In this document: in pieces, positions 51,968-61,167 of the stretch
How positions within the stretch are numbered: the first letter of the stretch is position 1
Layout of the letters: every line of letters starts with the position of its first letter
Assembly: GCF_029893105.1 (NCBI RefSeq)
Contig: NZ_JARXWG010000003.1
Span: 158,403 to 222,402, forward strand
DNA length: 64,000 nucleotides
Source of the DNA: Parabacteroides sp. PF5-9
Lineage (GTDB): Bacteria; Bacteroidota; Bacteroidia; Bacteroidales; Tannerellaceae
Direction: 5' to 3'
Translations under genes and position numbers: made by a program
The notes under the pieces: generated by a model
The model's database searches: none
What the model was told of the DNA's origin: nothing
Seen by the model: the letters and a program-made list of their open reading frames with translations, nothing else

Positions 51968-52924
51968 ATGAGAAATTTCACTTGTGTAAATGATATTGGT
52001 GATCTTAAACAGGCTTTGGCAAATGCTTTTGAGATCAAAAAAAACCGTTTCCAGTTTGCTGAACTGGGAAAACATAAAACATTGATGATGGTGTTTTTTA
52101 ATTCCAGTCTGCGTACCCGTTTGAGTACCCAAAAGGCTGCCATGAATCTGGGTATGAATACGATCGTGCTCGATATTAATCAAGGAGCCTGGAAACTGGA
52201 GAGTGAACGGGGGGTGATTATGGATGGTGACAAACCCGAACATCTGTTGGAGGCGATTCCGGTGATGGGGTGTTATTGTGATATCATCGGTGTACGTTCT
52301 TTTGCCCGCTTTGAAAGTAAAGAAGAAGATTATACGGAGAAGGTTTTAAACCAGTTTATTCAATATTCAGGTCGGCCGGTGTTTAGTATGGAGGCGGCTA
52401 CACGTCATCCGTTACAAAGCTATGCCGACTTAATCACGATAGAAGAGTATAAAAAGAGCGCGCGTCCGAAGGTGGTATTGACCTGGGCTCCTCATCCGAA
52501 AGCTTTACCACAGGCCGTACCGAATAGCTTTGCGGAATGGATGAATGCGACAGATTATGAGTTTGTCATTACTCATCCTGAAGGGTATGAATTGGATCCT
52601 TCTTTTGTGGGGAAAGCACGTGTTGAATATGATCAAAAGAAAGCGTTTGAAGGAGCAGATTTTATCTATGCCAAGAACTGGGCGGCTTATGCGGATCCAA
52701 ACTATGGACAGGTTTTGAGCCGGGATCGTAGTTGGACGGTGGATACCGAAAAAATGGCTTTGACCAACAATGCTTATTTTATGCATTGTCTGCCGGTACG
52801 TCGCAATATGATCGTAACAGACGATGTCATAGAGAGTCCACAGAGTATCGTTATCCCTGAAGCAGCCAACCGGGAAATATCGGCTCAGGCTGTTCTGAAA
52901 AGAATGCTTGAGGATAATTTCTAA
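51968..52924 (+). CDS. argF': N-succinylornithine carbamoyltransferase
   Basis: A 318-residue transcarbamylase of the arginine pathway. The carbamoyl-phosphate loop is FNSSLRTRLSTQ (FxSSxRTR) near residue 44, the DCLP-type loop is HCLPVRRN near 278, and the acyl-group-binding loop has MDGDKPEHL. In the characterised enzymes, Pro90 in Bacteroides fragilis goes with succinylornithine and Glu92 in Xanthomonas with acetylornithine. Counting gives Pro90 here, so the substrate should be N-succinylornithine. It is separate from a classical ArgF, and its pathway partner is the M20 deacylase at 42117. It follows proBA by 88 bp. Confidence 0.94.
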   Translation: MRNFTCVNDIGDLKQALANAFEIKKNRFQFAELGKHKTLMMVFFNSSLRTRLSTQKAAMNLGMNTIVLDINQGAWKLESERGVIMDGDKPEHLLEAIPVMGCYCDIIGVRSFARFESKEEDYTEKVLNQFIQYSGRPVFSMEAATRHPLQSYADLITIEEYKKSARPKVVLTWAPHPKALPQAVPNSFAEWMNATDYEFVITHPEGYELDPSFVGKARVEYDQKKAFEGADFIYAKNWAAYADPNYGQVLSRDRSWTVDTEKMALTNNAYFMHCLPVRRNMIVTDDVIESPQSIVIPEAANREISAQAVLKRMLEDNF

Positions 52925-52960
52925 AACAGAAAAGTTTTTTGTCACCTAAATACAAATATC

Positions 52961-54058
52961 ATGGAGAATAACAACAAAATCACAAGAAGAAAGTTCTTTA
53001 CAGCCTCTACCACTGCATTGGCTGCGGTAGCTATTGTTCCTTCAGGGCTGACATCCTGTGCCGAAGCACCGGCACCGGCTGCTCCTATCGAGGTGGGATC
53101 TAAATTCAACGGCGTACAGATCGGTACGATTACCTACAGCTGGCGTACATTGCCGGGTGGCTTGGCGAATATTTTAAAGTATTGCAAAACGGCAGGTATT
53201 AGTTCAATCGAATTAATGAGTGGTGATTTGGAAGAATACTTAGGTATTCCTGCGAATCCTTTGGCAGAGGCATTTGCCGGTGTCAGTCGCGACCCTATGC
53301 AAGCACAGGCTATCCGTGCCGCTAATCCGAATCAGCAGTTTACTTATCTTGCTGTCGGAAGTGGTTATGTCATGGTACCGCTTCCGTTTACAGCCGAACA
53401 ACAGGCGGCGATTGATAAATACAAAGCGGATGTGAAAAACTGGCGTGTCAACTTACCGATGTCGAAAGTGGAAGAAGCACGTAAATACATGAAAGATAAT
53501 GGCGTTGAAGCACATATCGTTAAATTTGGTCCAAGCAGTTGGTCGGACGAAGAGATCGATTATGCGTTTAAAGTAGCCAAAGCAATGGGTGCCAAAGCGG
53601 TGACTGATGAGACAGGACTTGCTACGGCTCAGAAATTAGCTCCGTTTGCAGAGAAACACGATATGTACGCAGCGATGCACAATCATGCACAGTTTGGTGA
53701 CCCGACATTTGATGTAGATGCGATATTGGCGGTGAATCCGCACATTATGCTTAACTTTGACTGTGGGCATTACTTTGGGTCTACCGGAAAGAATCCGGCC
53801 GATTTTATCCGGAAATACCACGATCGGATCTACAGTATTCATATCAAAGATAAGACCGGTCCTAATACAGAACCCAAAGATACGAATCAAGTCTTCGGAC
53901 AGGGAGAGACTCCTATTGCCGAAGTGCTCAATTTGATCAAAACAGAGAAGTATCCGATCTATGTGGATATCGAGTTGGAATACCCCGTTGCATCCTGGTC
54001 GACTTCCGAAAAAGAAGTAGCAACTTGTGTGAAGTATCTCCGCCAGATTCTGATTTGA
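52961..54058 (+). CDS. Tat-exported lipoprotein of the sugar phosphate isomerase/epimerase fold
   Basis: A 365-residue protein of the xylose-isomerase-like TIM barrel family. The N-terminus has a twin-arginine signal (KITRRKFFTAS, Arg9-Arg10) followed by a hydrophobic stretch and a lipobox-like LTSC near residue 33, so it is probably exported folded and lipid-anchored. The barrel shows GISSIELMSGDLEEYLG near 85 and MYAAMHNHAQFGDPTFDVD near 231, with conserved His ligands. HIMLNFDCGHYFGSTG and IHIKDKTG follow, then DIELEYPVASWS. The likely metal ligands Glu/Asp/His are kept. The substrate is unknown. A terminator follows at 54086-54118. Confidence 0.85.
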   Translation: MENNNKITRRKFFTASTTALAAVAIVPSGLTSCAEAPAPAAPIEVGSKFNGVQIGTITYSWRTLPGGLANILKYCKTAGISSIELMSGDLEEYLGIPANPLAEAFAGVSRDPMQAQAIRAANPNQQFTYLAVGSGYVMVPLPFTAEQQAAIDKYKADVKNWRVNLPMSKVEEARKYMKDNGVEAHIVKFGPSSWSDEEIDYAFKVAKAMGAKAVTDETGLATAQKLAPFAEKHDMYAAMHNHAQFGDPTFDVDAILAVNPHIMLNFDCGHYFGSTGKNPADFIRKYHDRIYSIHIKDKTGPNTEPKDTNQVFGQGETPIAEVLNLIKTEKYPIYVDIELEYPVASWSTSEKEVATCVKYLRQILI

Positions 54059-54085
54059 TCTTTCTGTTTCCAAAGATATCATGAA

Positions 54086-54118
54086 CAAAAAGTCTCAGCT
54101 TGCTGAGGCTTTTTTTTG
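54086..54118 (+). terminator. intrinsic terminator after the TIM-barrel gene
   Basis: AGTCTCAGC and GCTGAGGCT form a short strong stem with a TT loop, preceded by AAAA and followed by a run of T residues. It ends the proBA/argF'/TIM-barrel transcripts. Confidence 0.92.
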
Positions 54119-54136
54119 TTTGTCGCGGATATAGAA

Positions 54137-54224
54137 TCGTTTGACAATTGTGAGACGATCGTTTGATAATTATCAAATGATCATTCCACAATTGTGAAAC
54201 GATCATTCGACAATTGTCAAATGA
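54137..54224. repeat. family B 22-bp palindrome array, copy 2 (four units)
   Basis: AATT cores start at 54146, 54168, 54190 and 54212, exactly 22 bp apart. The last two units are nearly the same as in copy 1 (TCATTCGACAATTGTCAAAT in both). It lies right behind the terminator, between convergent genes, with no coding capacity of its own. Confidence 0.9.
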
Positions 54225-54322
54225 ATTATTCTTTTCAATCGCTTCGTTTTTGTATGCAGCAGAATCGGCCGATCAGTCTGAACGTTTCAGGTGATCTTTT
54301 CGGACAGACTTAATTGTATGTC

Positions 54323-55072
54323 TTATTTTTTTGTTTTTGGGGGAAGATAATCGTTCTGAATATTCGTCATGCTACTCCACAGGCTGAATCGGGCTTCGGG
54401 ATTTATTTCTTCCATATCAGCTAATAGTTTTTTTATCTCAGAACGACTGGAGCCGGACTCGTAGGGGCAATTTTTGAGTTGTTTCCGGTAACTTTTCCAT
54501 TCGGCCAGTTGTTTTAAGTCGCTCTCTTTGATCAGACATAAAGGGCGAATAATCGACATGTCGAATTTATCCATTTTGAGCAGAGGAGGCATCGTTCCGA
54601 TGGCGCCCTGATGAATCATGTTCATCAGTAATGTCTCCAACAGATCATCCTGGTGATGCCCGAGTGCAATTTTAGTACATTGATGTGTTTTGGCTAAGTC
54701 GAATAAGGCTTTGCGTCGGGTCCATGAACAGAGAAAGCAGGGTGATTTCCGTTTGTCGGTAGAGGCGTCAAAACTGGTTTCATGGACAACGAACGGCAGA
54801 TGGTGTTCGTCGGCACAACTCTTCAGATAGGCCTGGTCAGCCTGATAGGGGATGTTGGTCATCACCACATGGGCTACCACCACTTCGAAGCGTGGTTGGT
54901 AACATTTGGAACGTCGTCCTAAAAGGTCTACCAGTGCAAGCGAATCTTTTCCTCCGGAAAGTCCGATCAGTATCCGATCCCCATCTTCGATGAGTTGGTA
55001 TTCATACATGGCTTTTTTAACTTTCTCTTCCAATTTGCGGTAGAGAAGTTCTTCTGCGGTCCACTTTGGCAT
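54323..55072 (-). CDS. ttcA: tRNA 2-thiocytidine biosynthesis protein
   Basis: A 249-residue cytosolic sulfurtransferase that makes 2-thiocytidine at tRNA position 32. The PP-loop is GLSGGKDSLALVDLL (SGGKDS at 39-44). The Fe-S cluster ligands Cys112 and Cys115 lie in PCFLCSWTRRKAL, and a third Cys is in LKNCPYESGS near 207, as in E. coli TtcA. The GHHQDDLLETLLMN block near 143 is typical. The acceptor and ATP-binding parts are complete. It is divergent from the TPR-operon; a TAATTTTG promoter box is at 55093-55100. Confidence 0.93.
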   Translation of the reverse strand: MPKWTAEELLYRKLEEKVKKAMYEYQLIEDGDRILIGLSGGKDSLALVDLLGRRSKCYQPRFEVVVAHVVMTNIPYQADQAYLKSCADEHHLPFVVHETSFDASTDKRKSPCFLCSWTRRKALFDLAKTHQCTKIALGHHQDDLLETLLMNMIHQGAIGTMPPLLKMDKFDMSIIRPLCLIKESDLKQLAEWKSYRKQLKNCPYESGSSRSEIKKLLADMEEINPEARFSLWSSMTNIQNDYLPPKTKK

Positions 55073-55092
55073 AGTTATTCCTTTTCAGGGCG

Positions 55093-55100
55093 CAAAATTA
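55093..55100 (-). promoter_or_regulatory. -7 promoter box of ttcA
   Basis: On the minus strand this reads TAATTTTG, matching TAnnTTTG, 20 bp before the start. The divergent TPR gene has a weaker TATCTTTA at 55145-55152 on the plus strand. Confidence 0.5.
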
Positions 55101-55185
55101 GATATTTCTGATTCTAATTTGTTTATTGCAACTAAAAATATGCTTATCTTTACGAAAGTATCACAAAAACGTGCGTTAGAATTCG

Positions 55186-56625
55186 ATGAAAAGGGTCATT
55201 TGTAAACTGTTTTATACGATAAGTATTCTTTTTATAGGTAGTGGGTTATATGCCCAAAGCCTGGATCAGGCCAAGAAGATGTACAATGAGGGGCAATATG
55301 AAGAAGCGAAGCCTGCCTTTGAACGCTTGGTCAAACAGGCTCCCAATAATTCTTCCTACAATCAATGGTATGGGGTATGCTGTTATGAAACAGGCGATCT
55401 GGAAACTGCAGAAAAACATTTATTGGTTGCTGCCAAACGGAAGGTGCAGGAGTCCTTTCGTTATCTGGCGGAGTTGTATTATAAAACATACCGCTTTGAG
55501 GAATCGGCAGAAATGTTTGAGGAATATATTGATATCTTGGCAGGAAAAAATCAGCCGGTGGAAACTTTTGAAACACGTCTTGATCAGGCGAATAATGCAG
55601 CCCGGATGTTGGATAAAGTGGAAGATGTGGAGATTATAGATAGTGTCGTGGTTGATAAGCGTAAGTTTTTGGCTGTCTATCCCTTAAGTGAGGAGAGCGG
55701 GCGATTAATGAGTTATTCGGATTTTTTCAAGAATGAGAAGGTGATTCTTTCTTCTGTCTATATGAATCAGAGAGGCGATAAAATATATTATGCCCGTGAA
55801 ACAAATGATAACCAGCTGTGTTTGTTCAATCAATCCAAATTACTTGAGGAGTGGGGCGATGAGAAACAGTTGCCAATGAATATCAACAGTGAGGGGAATG
55901 AGAACTTTCCATTTGTTCTGTCAGATGGGGTCACCATTTATTATGCATCGACGGGTAATGGATCACTTGGAGGGTATGATCTTTTTGTGACGCGGTATAC
56001 CTCCAATTCAGATACTTATTTAACTCCGGAACAGTTGGGTATGCCTTTCAATTCGCCGGCCAATGATTATATGTTGGTGATTGATGAAGGGAAAAACCTC
56101 GGTTGGTTTGTTTCCGACCGGTTCCAGCCGGAAGGGAAAGTGTGTGTGTATCTGTTTATCCCGAATACGAACAAGGCGCGTATCGAGAGCGAAGATCTTG
56201 ATTTGAAACGTTCGCGCGCACTGATCACAGCGATCAGTGATTCCTGGAAAGAAGAGGGCAATTACAACGAGTTAATCGAATTGGCATATGCCGAAGTCTC
56301 TTCCGGAATCAATGAGGTAAAGAAAGATTTTGAGTTTATTGTCAATGACAATACCATTTATTATACGCTGGAGGAGATCAAAAGCCCGGAAGCCCGGAAT
56401 CAGTACGAAAAAGTAGTGGCCTTACGGAAACAGATCACAGAGCAGCAAGAAAAACTGGAAGGGTTACGCCAGTCGTATACCACCGGGAATGCTGCTCGTA
56501 AGGATCAGCTACGGGCGACAATTCTACAGGCAGAGTCGCTACTTGAAGGGTTGCTTGTACAGCCTCGTGAACTGGAGAAAAAAGCACGGAATACCGAAAT
56601 AAATTTTCTGAAACTGAACAGATAA
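55186..56625 (+). CDS. TPR and PD40-propeller exported protein
   Basis: A 479-residue protein with a signal peptide (about 1-22, ending GLYAQ). TPR-like helices follow in residues 24-115 (AKKMYNEGQYEEAKPAFERLVKQ, GVCCYETGDLETAEKHLL). Then comes a PD40-type propeller part, with DGVTIYYASTGNGSLGGYDLFVTRY near 248, and a C-terminal coiled coil (RKQITEQQEKLEGLRQSYTTG). The TPR-PD40 layout resembles the N-terminal half of the T9SS protein PorE, but the OmpA-like C-terminal domain of that protein is missing. It heads an operon with NfeD, FloA and a nucleoside phosphorylase. Its role is not known. Confidence 0.75.
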   Translation: MKRVICKLFYTISILFIGSGLYAQSLDQAKKMYNEGQYEEAKPAFERLVKQAPNNSSYNQWYGVCCYETGDLETAEKHLLVAAKRKVQESFRYLAELYYKTYRFEESAEMFEEYIDILAGKNQPVETFETRLDQANNAARMLDKVEDVEIIDSVVVDKRKFLAVYPLSEESGRLMSYSDFFKNEKVILSSVYMNQRGDKIYYARETNDNQLCLFNQSKLLEEWGDEKQLPMNINSEGNENFPFVLSDGVTIYYASTGNGSLGGYDLFVTRYTSNSDTYLTPEQLGMPFNSPANDYMLVIDEGKNLGWFVSDRFQPEGKVCVYLFIPNTNKARIESEDLDLKRSRALITAISDSWKEEGNYNELIELAYAEVSSGINEVKKDFEFIVNDNTIYYTLEEIKSPEARNQYEKVVALRKQITEQQEKLEGLRQSYTTGNAARKDQLRATILQAESLLEGLLVQPRELEKKARNTEINFLKLNR

Positions 56626-56643
56626 AACATACTTGAACAATAT

Positions 56644-57126
56644 ATGCTTTTAGATCTATTCATTATCGTTTTTTTAATGGGAGTGGCTATTGCGCTGGTT
56701 CTTGTTGAAATATTTCTTATGCCGGGGATTACGTTGGCCGGTATCGGAGGGGCTGTTTTTGCAATCGGTGGAGTCATTTATGCCTATACAATAGGTGTTG
56801 CAACCGGACATATCACATTGATTGGTTCAAGCATCCTGTTTGGTGGTCTCTTTTTCTGGTTGCTCCGCTCAAACTCCTTTAGCAAGGTCGCTCTGCATAC
56901 CGAGGTGGATTCAAAACTCACTTCCAGTAAAGAGTTGGGTATTGAGCCGGGAGATGAGGGGATGACCCTTTCCCGCTTAGCGCCTATCGGAAAAGCCAGT
57001 ATCAAAGGAATAACGGTAGAGGCCAAATCGTTGGGTGATTTTATCGATGAACATAGCCCAGTCGTTGTTGTGCGGGTAGATGGATATAATGTTGTTGTCA
57101 AGTCTAAAGAACATATCAATACATAA
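56644..57126 (+). CDS. NfeD-family membrane protein (short form)
   Basis: A 160-residue protein with three or four helices (residues 4-80, with VEIFLMPGITLAGIGGAVFAIGG) and an OB-fold-like C-terminal domain (GMTLSRLAPIGKASIKGITVEAKS near residue 108, ending in VVVRVDGYNVVVKSKE). The short NfeD type lacks the ClpP-like protease domain and usually acts with flotillin-like proteins encoded next to it, as here: FloA starts 15 bp downstream. Together they organise membrane microdomains. Confidence 0.92.
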   Translation: MLLDLFIIVFLMGVAIALVLVEIFLMPGITLAGIGGAVFAIGGVIYAYTIGVATGHITLIGSSILFGGLFFWLLRSNSFSKVALHTEVDSKLTSSKELGIEPGDEGMTLSRLAPIGKASIKGITVEAKSLGDFIDEHSPVVVVRVDGYNVVVKSKEHINT

Positions 57127-57141
57127 ATAATACATTCGAAT

Positions 57142-58140
57142 ATGGAAGAAATGACTTTTTTACCGGTCGTATTGCTGGGAGCCGCGGTGTTCCTGCTGAT
57201 CATATTTTTCTATTATGTGCCTTTCCTGTTATGGATCTCAGCGAAAGTATCGGGGGTAAATATCTCTTTGTTACAATTGTTTCTGATGCGTATCCGTAAC
57301 GTGCCGCCTTCAGTGATTACACGTGCAATGATTGAAGCGCATAAAGCTGGATTGAAAACATTAACACGTGATGAGTTGGAAGCGCACTATCTGGCCGGTG
57401 GTCATGTAGAACGGGTTGTTCATGCATTGGTGTCTGCCTCGAAAGCCAATATCGAGTTGTCTTTCCAGATGGCTACCGCGATTGATCTTGCCGGACGTGA
57501 TGTGTTTGAAGCGGTACAGATGTCTGTTAATCCTAAAGTGATCGATACGCCTCCGGTAACGGCGGTTTCTAAAAACGGGATACAGCTTATCGCTAAAGCA
57601 CGTGTAACCGTGCGTGCCAATATCAAACAATTGGTAGGGGGAGCCGGTGAAGAAACGATCCTGGCCCGTGTAGGAGAAGGGATTGTATCGTCTATCGGTT
57701 CGGCAGAAAATCATGAATCGGTATTGGAGAACCCCGATTCGATCTCTAAATTGGTTTTACGTAAAGGGTTAGATGCCGGGACAGCATTTGAAATTCTTTC
57801 AATTGATATCGCTGATATTGATATAGGTAAGAACATTGGTGCTGTATTACAGATGGATCAGGCGCAGGCTGATAAAAATATTGCTCAGGCAAAGGCTGAG
57901 GAACGTCGTGCAATGGCTGTCGCTGTTGAGCAGGAGATGAAAGCGAAAGCACAGGAGGCTCGTGCGAAGGTGATTGAAGCTGAAGCTGAAGTGCCTAAAG
58001 CGATGGCTGAAGCTTTCCGGAATGGGAATTTAGGGATTATGGATTATTACAAAATGAAAAATATAGAAGCCGATACCGGTATGCGCGAAGCGATTGCAAA
58101 ACCTAGTGCCGGTAATTCGTCGAAACCAATCAAAGACTGA
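57142..58140 (+). CDS. floA: flotillin-like protein FloA
   Basis: A 332-residue membrane-scaffold protein. An N-terminal hydrophobic region ([21 protein letters not shown] near residue 12) inserts as a hairpin. The PHB/SPFH domain includes [20 protein letters not shown] and [21 protein letters not shown] long Ala/Glu-rich repeat coiled coil ([35 protein letters not shown]) follows. FloA assembles into foci and affects membrane fluidity and signalling. Length is typical of the YqfA class. It is in an operon with NfeD and the next gene starts 2 bp after it. Confidence 0.95.
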   Translation: MEEMTFLPVVLLGAAVFLLIIFFYYVPFLLWISAKVSGVNISLLQLFLMRIRNVPPSVITRAMIEAHKAGLKTLTRDELEAHYLAGGHVERVVHALVSASKANIELSFQMATAIDLAGRDVFEAVQMSVNPKVIDTPPVTAVSKNGIQLIAKARVTVRANIKQLVGGAGEETILARVGEGIVSSIGSAENHESVLENPDSISKLVLRKGLDAGTAFEILSIDIADIDIGKNIGAVLQMDQAQADKNIAQAKAEERRAMAVAVEQEMKAKAQEARAKVIEAEAEVPKAMAEAFRNGNLGIMDYYKMKNIEADTGMREAIAKPSAGNSSKPIKD

Positions 58141-58141
58141 C

Positions 58142-59011
58142 ATGAAGATTATCCCGGCATCCGAACTAATCATAAATGAAGATGGAAGTATTTTTCACTT
58201 GCATCTGAAGCCAGAACAATTGGCTGATCATATTATTTTGGTCGGTGATCCTAAGCGGGTCACCATGGTCGCCTCTTTTTTTGATACGCAGGAATGTGAA
58301 GTGTCTAACCGGGAATTTCATGCGATAACAGGATCTTACAAAGGGAAAAGAATAACAGTCCTTTCTCATGGTATCGGAGGAGATAATATCGATATTGTCT
58401 TAACCGAACTGGACGCCCTGGCGAATGTCGATTTTAAAACCCGCACGGTTAAGTCGGAACTCAGGCAATTGACATTGGTCCGGATAGGAACAACAGGAGG
58501 CTTACAGCCTTCTGTTCCCGTCGGGACTTATGTGGCAGCAGAAAAGTCAATCGGCTTTGACGGGGTGATCTATTTTTATGCAAACAGCAGAGATATCCGG
58601 GATACGGAGATGGAATCGGAATTAGTGCGGCAATTGAATTGGCCATTAGCCGGTTTATGGCCGTATGTGGTTTCTGCCGATCGGTCACTTTTGGAACAGA
58701 TCACTCAGGATGATATTGTCCGTGGCGTGACGGTTGCAACAAATGGCTTTTATGGTGCACAAGGACGGGAAATCCGTTTGCCTTTAGCCGACCCGGAGTT
58801 GAACCAAAAAATTATGCATTTTGAATACGAAGGGAGAAGGGTCACTAACTTCGAAATGGAAAGCGCTTCCCTCACTGGTCTGGCAGCTTTGATGGGACAT
58901 CGGACAGTGACGATCTGTTGTGTTATTGCCGGACGTGTAGCCAAAGAATCCAATACCAATTACGAGGGAATGGTCAAAGGACTTGTTGAAAAAGTCCTTG
59001 ACCGAATCTGA
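58142..59011 (+). CDS. uridine phosphorylase-like nucleoside phosphorylase
   Basis: A 289-residue phosphorylase. I start at the ATG giving MKIIPASELI, 1 bp after floA; a start 48 bp upstream would overlap floA. Phosphate and nucleoside sites show HIILVGDPKRVTMVASFFD near residue 30, SHGIGGDNIDIVLTEL near 73 and VRIGTTGGLQPSVPVGTYV near 112. The RRVTNFEMESASLTGLAALM block near 235, with FEMES, is the family active-site motif. It splits a nucleoside with phosphate to give ribose-1-phosphate. Uridine preference is suggested by similarity only. It is the last gene of the TPR-NfeD-FloA operon. Confidence 0.9.
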   Translation: MKIIPASELIINEDGSIFHLHLKPEQLADHIILVGDPKRVTMVASFFDTQECEVSNREFHAITGSYKGKRITVLSHGIGGDNIDIVLTELDALANVDFKTRTVKSELRQLTLVRIGTTGGLQPSVPVGTYVAAEKSIGFDGVIYFYANSRDIRDTEMESELVRQLNWPLAGLWPYVVSADRSLLEQITQDDIVRGVTVATNGFYGAQGREIRLPLADPELNQKIMHFEYEGRRVTNFEMESASLTGLAALMGHRTVTICCVIAGRVAKESNTNYEGMVKGLVEKVLDRI

Positions 59012-59029
59012 CGGCTTATTCTCTTGTCT

Positions 59030-59776
59030 TTATTTTAAGAATCCCTGTTTCTGAAGCACATCCATCAGTACTTCCGAAAAATACTCGTTATTCTTCTTTG
59101 TATAACGGATATCCGTAAAGACTTGTGCTAATGTCTCCTTGTCGTTTTCAAGGGTGTATTGTTTGTTTACTTCCAACTCCTCTTTCGCCTGATAGAGTTT
59201 ATCAATGGCATCCGGCGTATAATCGGTATAAGATTCTTTATGAATAATAGCATCCAAAGGCAATCGTTCTACTTGGGATGGTAACGGTTCTGCTGGGTAA
59301 CCGACGGCAACCGATACGATCGGAATGACCAGTTTTGGAAGGTTCAATTGTTCAATGATTTTATCCGCATTATAAAGCGTAGTGCCCAGATAGCAAATAC
59401 CCAGTCCTTTCGCTTCTGCTGCATCACAAAAACTCTGTGCAAAGATCGTTGCGTCCAGCATTGCGGCCATAAACATCTGAAGATTGTCGAACCCCGGTTC
59501 GGCTTTTCGTTGTTGAGCCCATTTGACAAAACGGTTGGCATCAGCACAGAACGTAAGAAATACAGGCGCTTCAGTAACCATTTTCTGATTAAAATGCAGT
59601 GGAGCCTGTTCTGTTTTTTTTGCCATGTCCCGATTGATGATTACACTATATAATTGCATATTACCCGTATTGGAGGAACGGGCAGCGATTTCAACTAATT
59701 CGTTTAATAAGGTGTCGGAGATATCCTGATCGGTGTATTTACGAATACTTCTCCTGTTTTTCATACTTTCCAACAT
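59030..59776 (-). CDS. NfsA-like FMN nitroreductase
   Basis: A 248-residue oxidoreductase. The nitroreductase fold starts with MLESMKNRRSIRKYTDQDIS, where Arg9-Arg12 contact the FMN phosphate. SSNTGNMQLYSVIINRD near residue 34 and AAEAKGLGICYLGTTLYNAD near 115 follow, with VAVGYPAEPLPSQVERLPLDAIIHKESY near 155. The C-terminal helical extension (EELEVNKQYTLENDKETLAQ) is typical of NfsA/FRP proteins, which use NADPH to reduce nitroaromatics and quinones. It is a single gene with its own TATCTTTG promoter box at 59804-59811. Confidence 0.88.
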   Translation of the reverse strand: MLESMKNRRSIRKYTDQDISDTLLNELVEIAARSSNTGNMQLYSVIINRDMAKKTEQAPLHFNQKMVTEAPVFLTFCADANRFVKWAQQRKAEPGFDNLQMFMAAMLDATIFAQSFCDAAEAKGLGICYLGTTLYNADKIIEQLNLPKLVIPIVSVAVGYPAEPLPSQVERLPLDAIIHKESYTDYTPDAIDKLYQAKEELEVNKQYTLENDKETLAQVFTDIRYTKKNNEYFSEVLMDVLQKQGFLK

Positions 59777-60054
59777 GACCTGAATCGTTTAATAAAATGT
59801 ACACAAAGATAGTCAGTTTAGATTAAAAAGAACGGTTGTCTTTCGAGGAAACAGCGATCAAAGTGGATTAAATGATTATTTTTTAATGACGCATTAAACG
59901 TTTTACGGATAAGTCAGTCTAATAAGTAGTATTAGATTTTACATGATGATTTTTTTATGGTGTTAGTTTTTAAGGTTCATTGATTTGTTGAAATGAGGCG
60001 AATGCGAGGCGTATACAGACGTCTTTTTGTTCATAATTGTTTTTATTGGGTTAC
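59777..60054. other. intergenic gap upstream of the nitroreductase gene
   Basis: About 280 bp of AT-rich sequence. It holds the nitroreductase promoter box at 59804-59811 (TATCTTTG on the minus strand). I see no repeat, RNA gene or coding frame of substance. Confidence 0.6.
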
Positions 60055-60092
60055 AAAAAAGCCGCCCTGTTTGAGAAAGCGGGACGGCTTTT
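60055..60092 (-). terminator. terminator of the apbE operon
   Basis: On the minus strand AAAAGCCGTCCCGC pairs with the GCGGCTTTTTT side through a stem of about 11 bp with G-U pairs and a loop CTTTCTCAAAC, then six T residues. It sits 22 bp after the apbE stop. Confidence 0.9.
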
Positions 60093-60113
60093 GGTTGTAT
60101 GAGGTCTGGATGA

Positions 60114-61148
60114 TTACGGATTTTCCAGGATAGACAGCGCCTGACGGTTGGGTAAATAGGGGAGCATTCCTTTTGAATAGGCAGTTTGGTGTTTCCCATT
60201 ATCATCAGCGTATATGATGAAATACTCTATCTCAGGGATCGACTCAGCCATTTTGACGGCCTCTTCTACTCCCATGGCCATAAAAGCGGTCGCATACCCA
60301 TCGGCTGTAATGCAGTTTTCAGCAACAATTGTTGCACTCAGCATATTTTGTCCGGCCGGATAACCGGTACGCGGATCGATCGTATGGGCATATTTCTTTC
60401 CGTCTTTGATATAAAAATTCCGATAATCGCCCGATGTGGCGATGCCGCATCTTTTACATGGTTGTACGATCTCTTCAACACTTTGTTGAATACCAGTCGT
60501 CTCGTCTTCCGGTTTGTTGATCCCTATACGCCAGCACTGGTCGTATTGATTCACTCCTTTTATGGTAAACTCACCACCGATATCGATCATATAATTTTTC
60601 ACCCCCTCACGTTCCAACAGGAGGGCAATGACGTCACAGGCAAATCCCTTGGCTATAGCCGAATAAGTAAGCATCAAACGCGGATCATCCTTAATGACGG
60701 TTTTATTCTCCAGTCTCACTTTTTGATAACCGACAAACGTTTGAATACTATCAATCATTTGCGGCGTGACACTATCCATTTTATTGAACCCAAATCCCCA
60801 TAAATTGATCAGTGGCGCTGCAGTGGCATCAAAGACACCATTCGATTTAACGGATATTTCCTGTGCTTTATTAAATACTTCAGTGAACCAATCGTCGACT
60901 TCAACCGCCTCATTTTTATTCACTTTGGCAATGATAGAATTAGGATTAAATGGATTCAAAGAAAGACTAAAGGCTTGGAATTCCGCATCTATCTTTTCTG
61001 TTAATGGTTTAGGCGATTGATATTTTATACTGTAGAAAGTCCCGAATATGGTTCCGCTATCCACATAATAGTCGCCTTTATCCGTGCAGCCGATAAACGT
61101 AAGGATAAGACAAAGACCGCTGATTCCTAAATTAATAATCCTTTTCAT
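60114..61148 (-). CDS. apbE: FAD:protein FMN transferase lipoprotein
   Basis: A 344-residue periplasmic flavin transferase. I start at the Met giving MKRIINLGIS, whose signal ends in the lipobox FIGC; an ATG 9 bp upstream is possible. ApbE links FMN to Thr in Rnf, Nqr and related subunits. Characteristic sequences are SGTIFGTFYSIKYQSP near residue 27, SLNPFNPNSIIAKVN near 60 and VFDATAAPLINLWGFGF near 103. AIAKGFACDVIALLLEREGVKNYMIDIGGE near 160 contains the conserved segment. AHTIDPRTGYPAGQ near 255 gives the Mg-binding Asp. It ends a four-gene operon. Confidence 0.95.
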   Translation of the reverse strand: MKRIINLGISGLCLILTFIGCTDKGDYYVDSGTIFGTFYSIKYQSPKPLTEKIDAEFQAFSLSLNPFNPNSIIAKVNKNEAVEVDDWFTEVFNKAQEISVKSNGVFDATAAPLINLWGFGFNKMDSVTPQMIDSIQTFVGYQKVRLENKTVIKDDPRLMLTYSAIAKGFACDVIALLLEREGVKNYMIDIGGEFTIKGVNQYDQCWRIGINKPEDETTGIQQSVEEIVQPCKRCGIATSGDYRNFYIKDGKKYAHTIDPRTGYPAGQNMLSATIVAENCITADGYATAFMAMGVEEAVKMAESIPEIEYFIIYADDNGKHQTAYSKGMLPYLPNRQALSILENP

Positions 61149-61167
61149 GAGCGTCATTTTTTAGTTG

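Noticed and set aside
58094..58141. Extended start for the nucleoside phosphorylase
   Set aside because: It overlaps the floA coding end by 47 bp; the ATG at 58142 gives the standard N-terminus.
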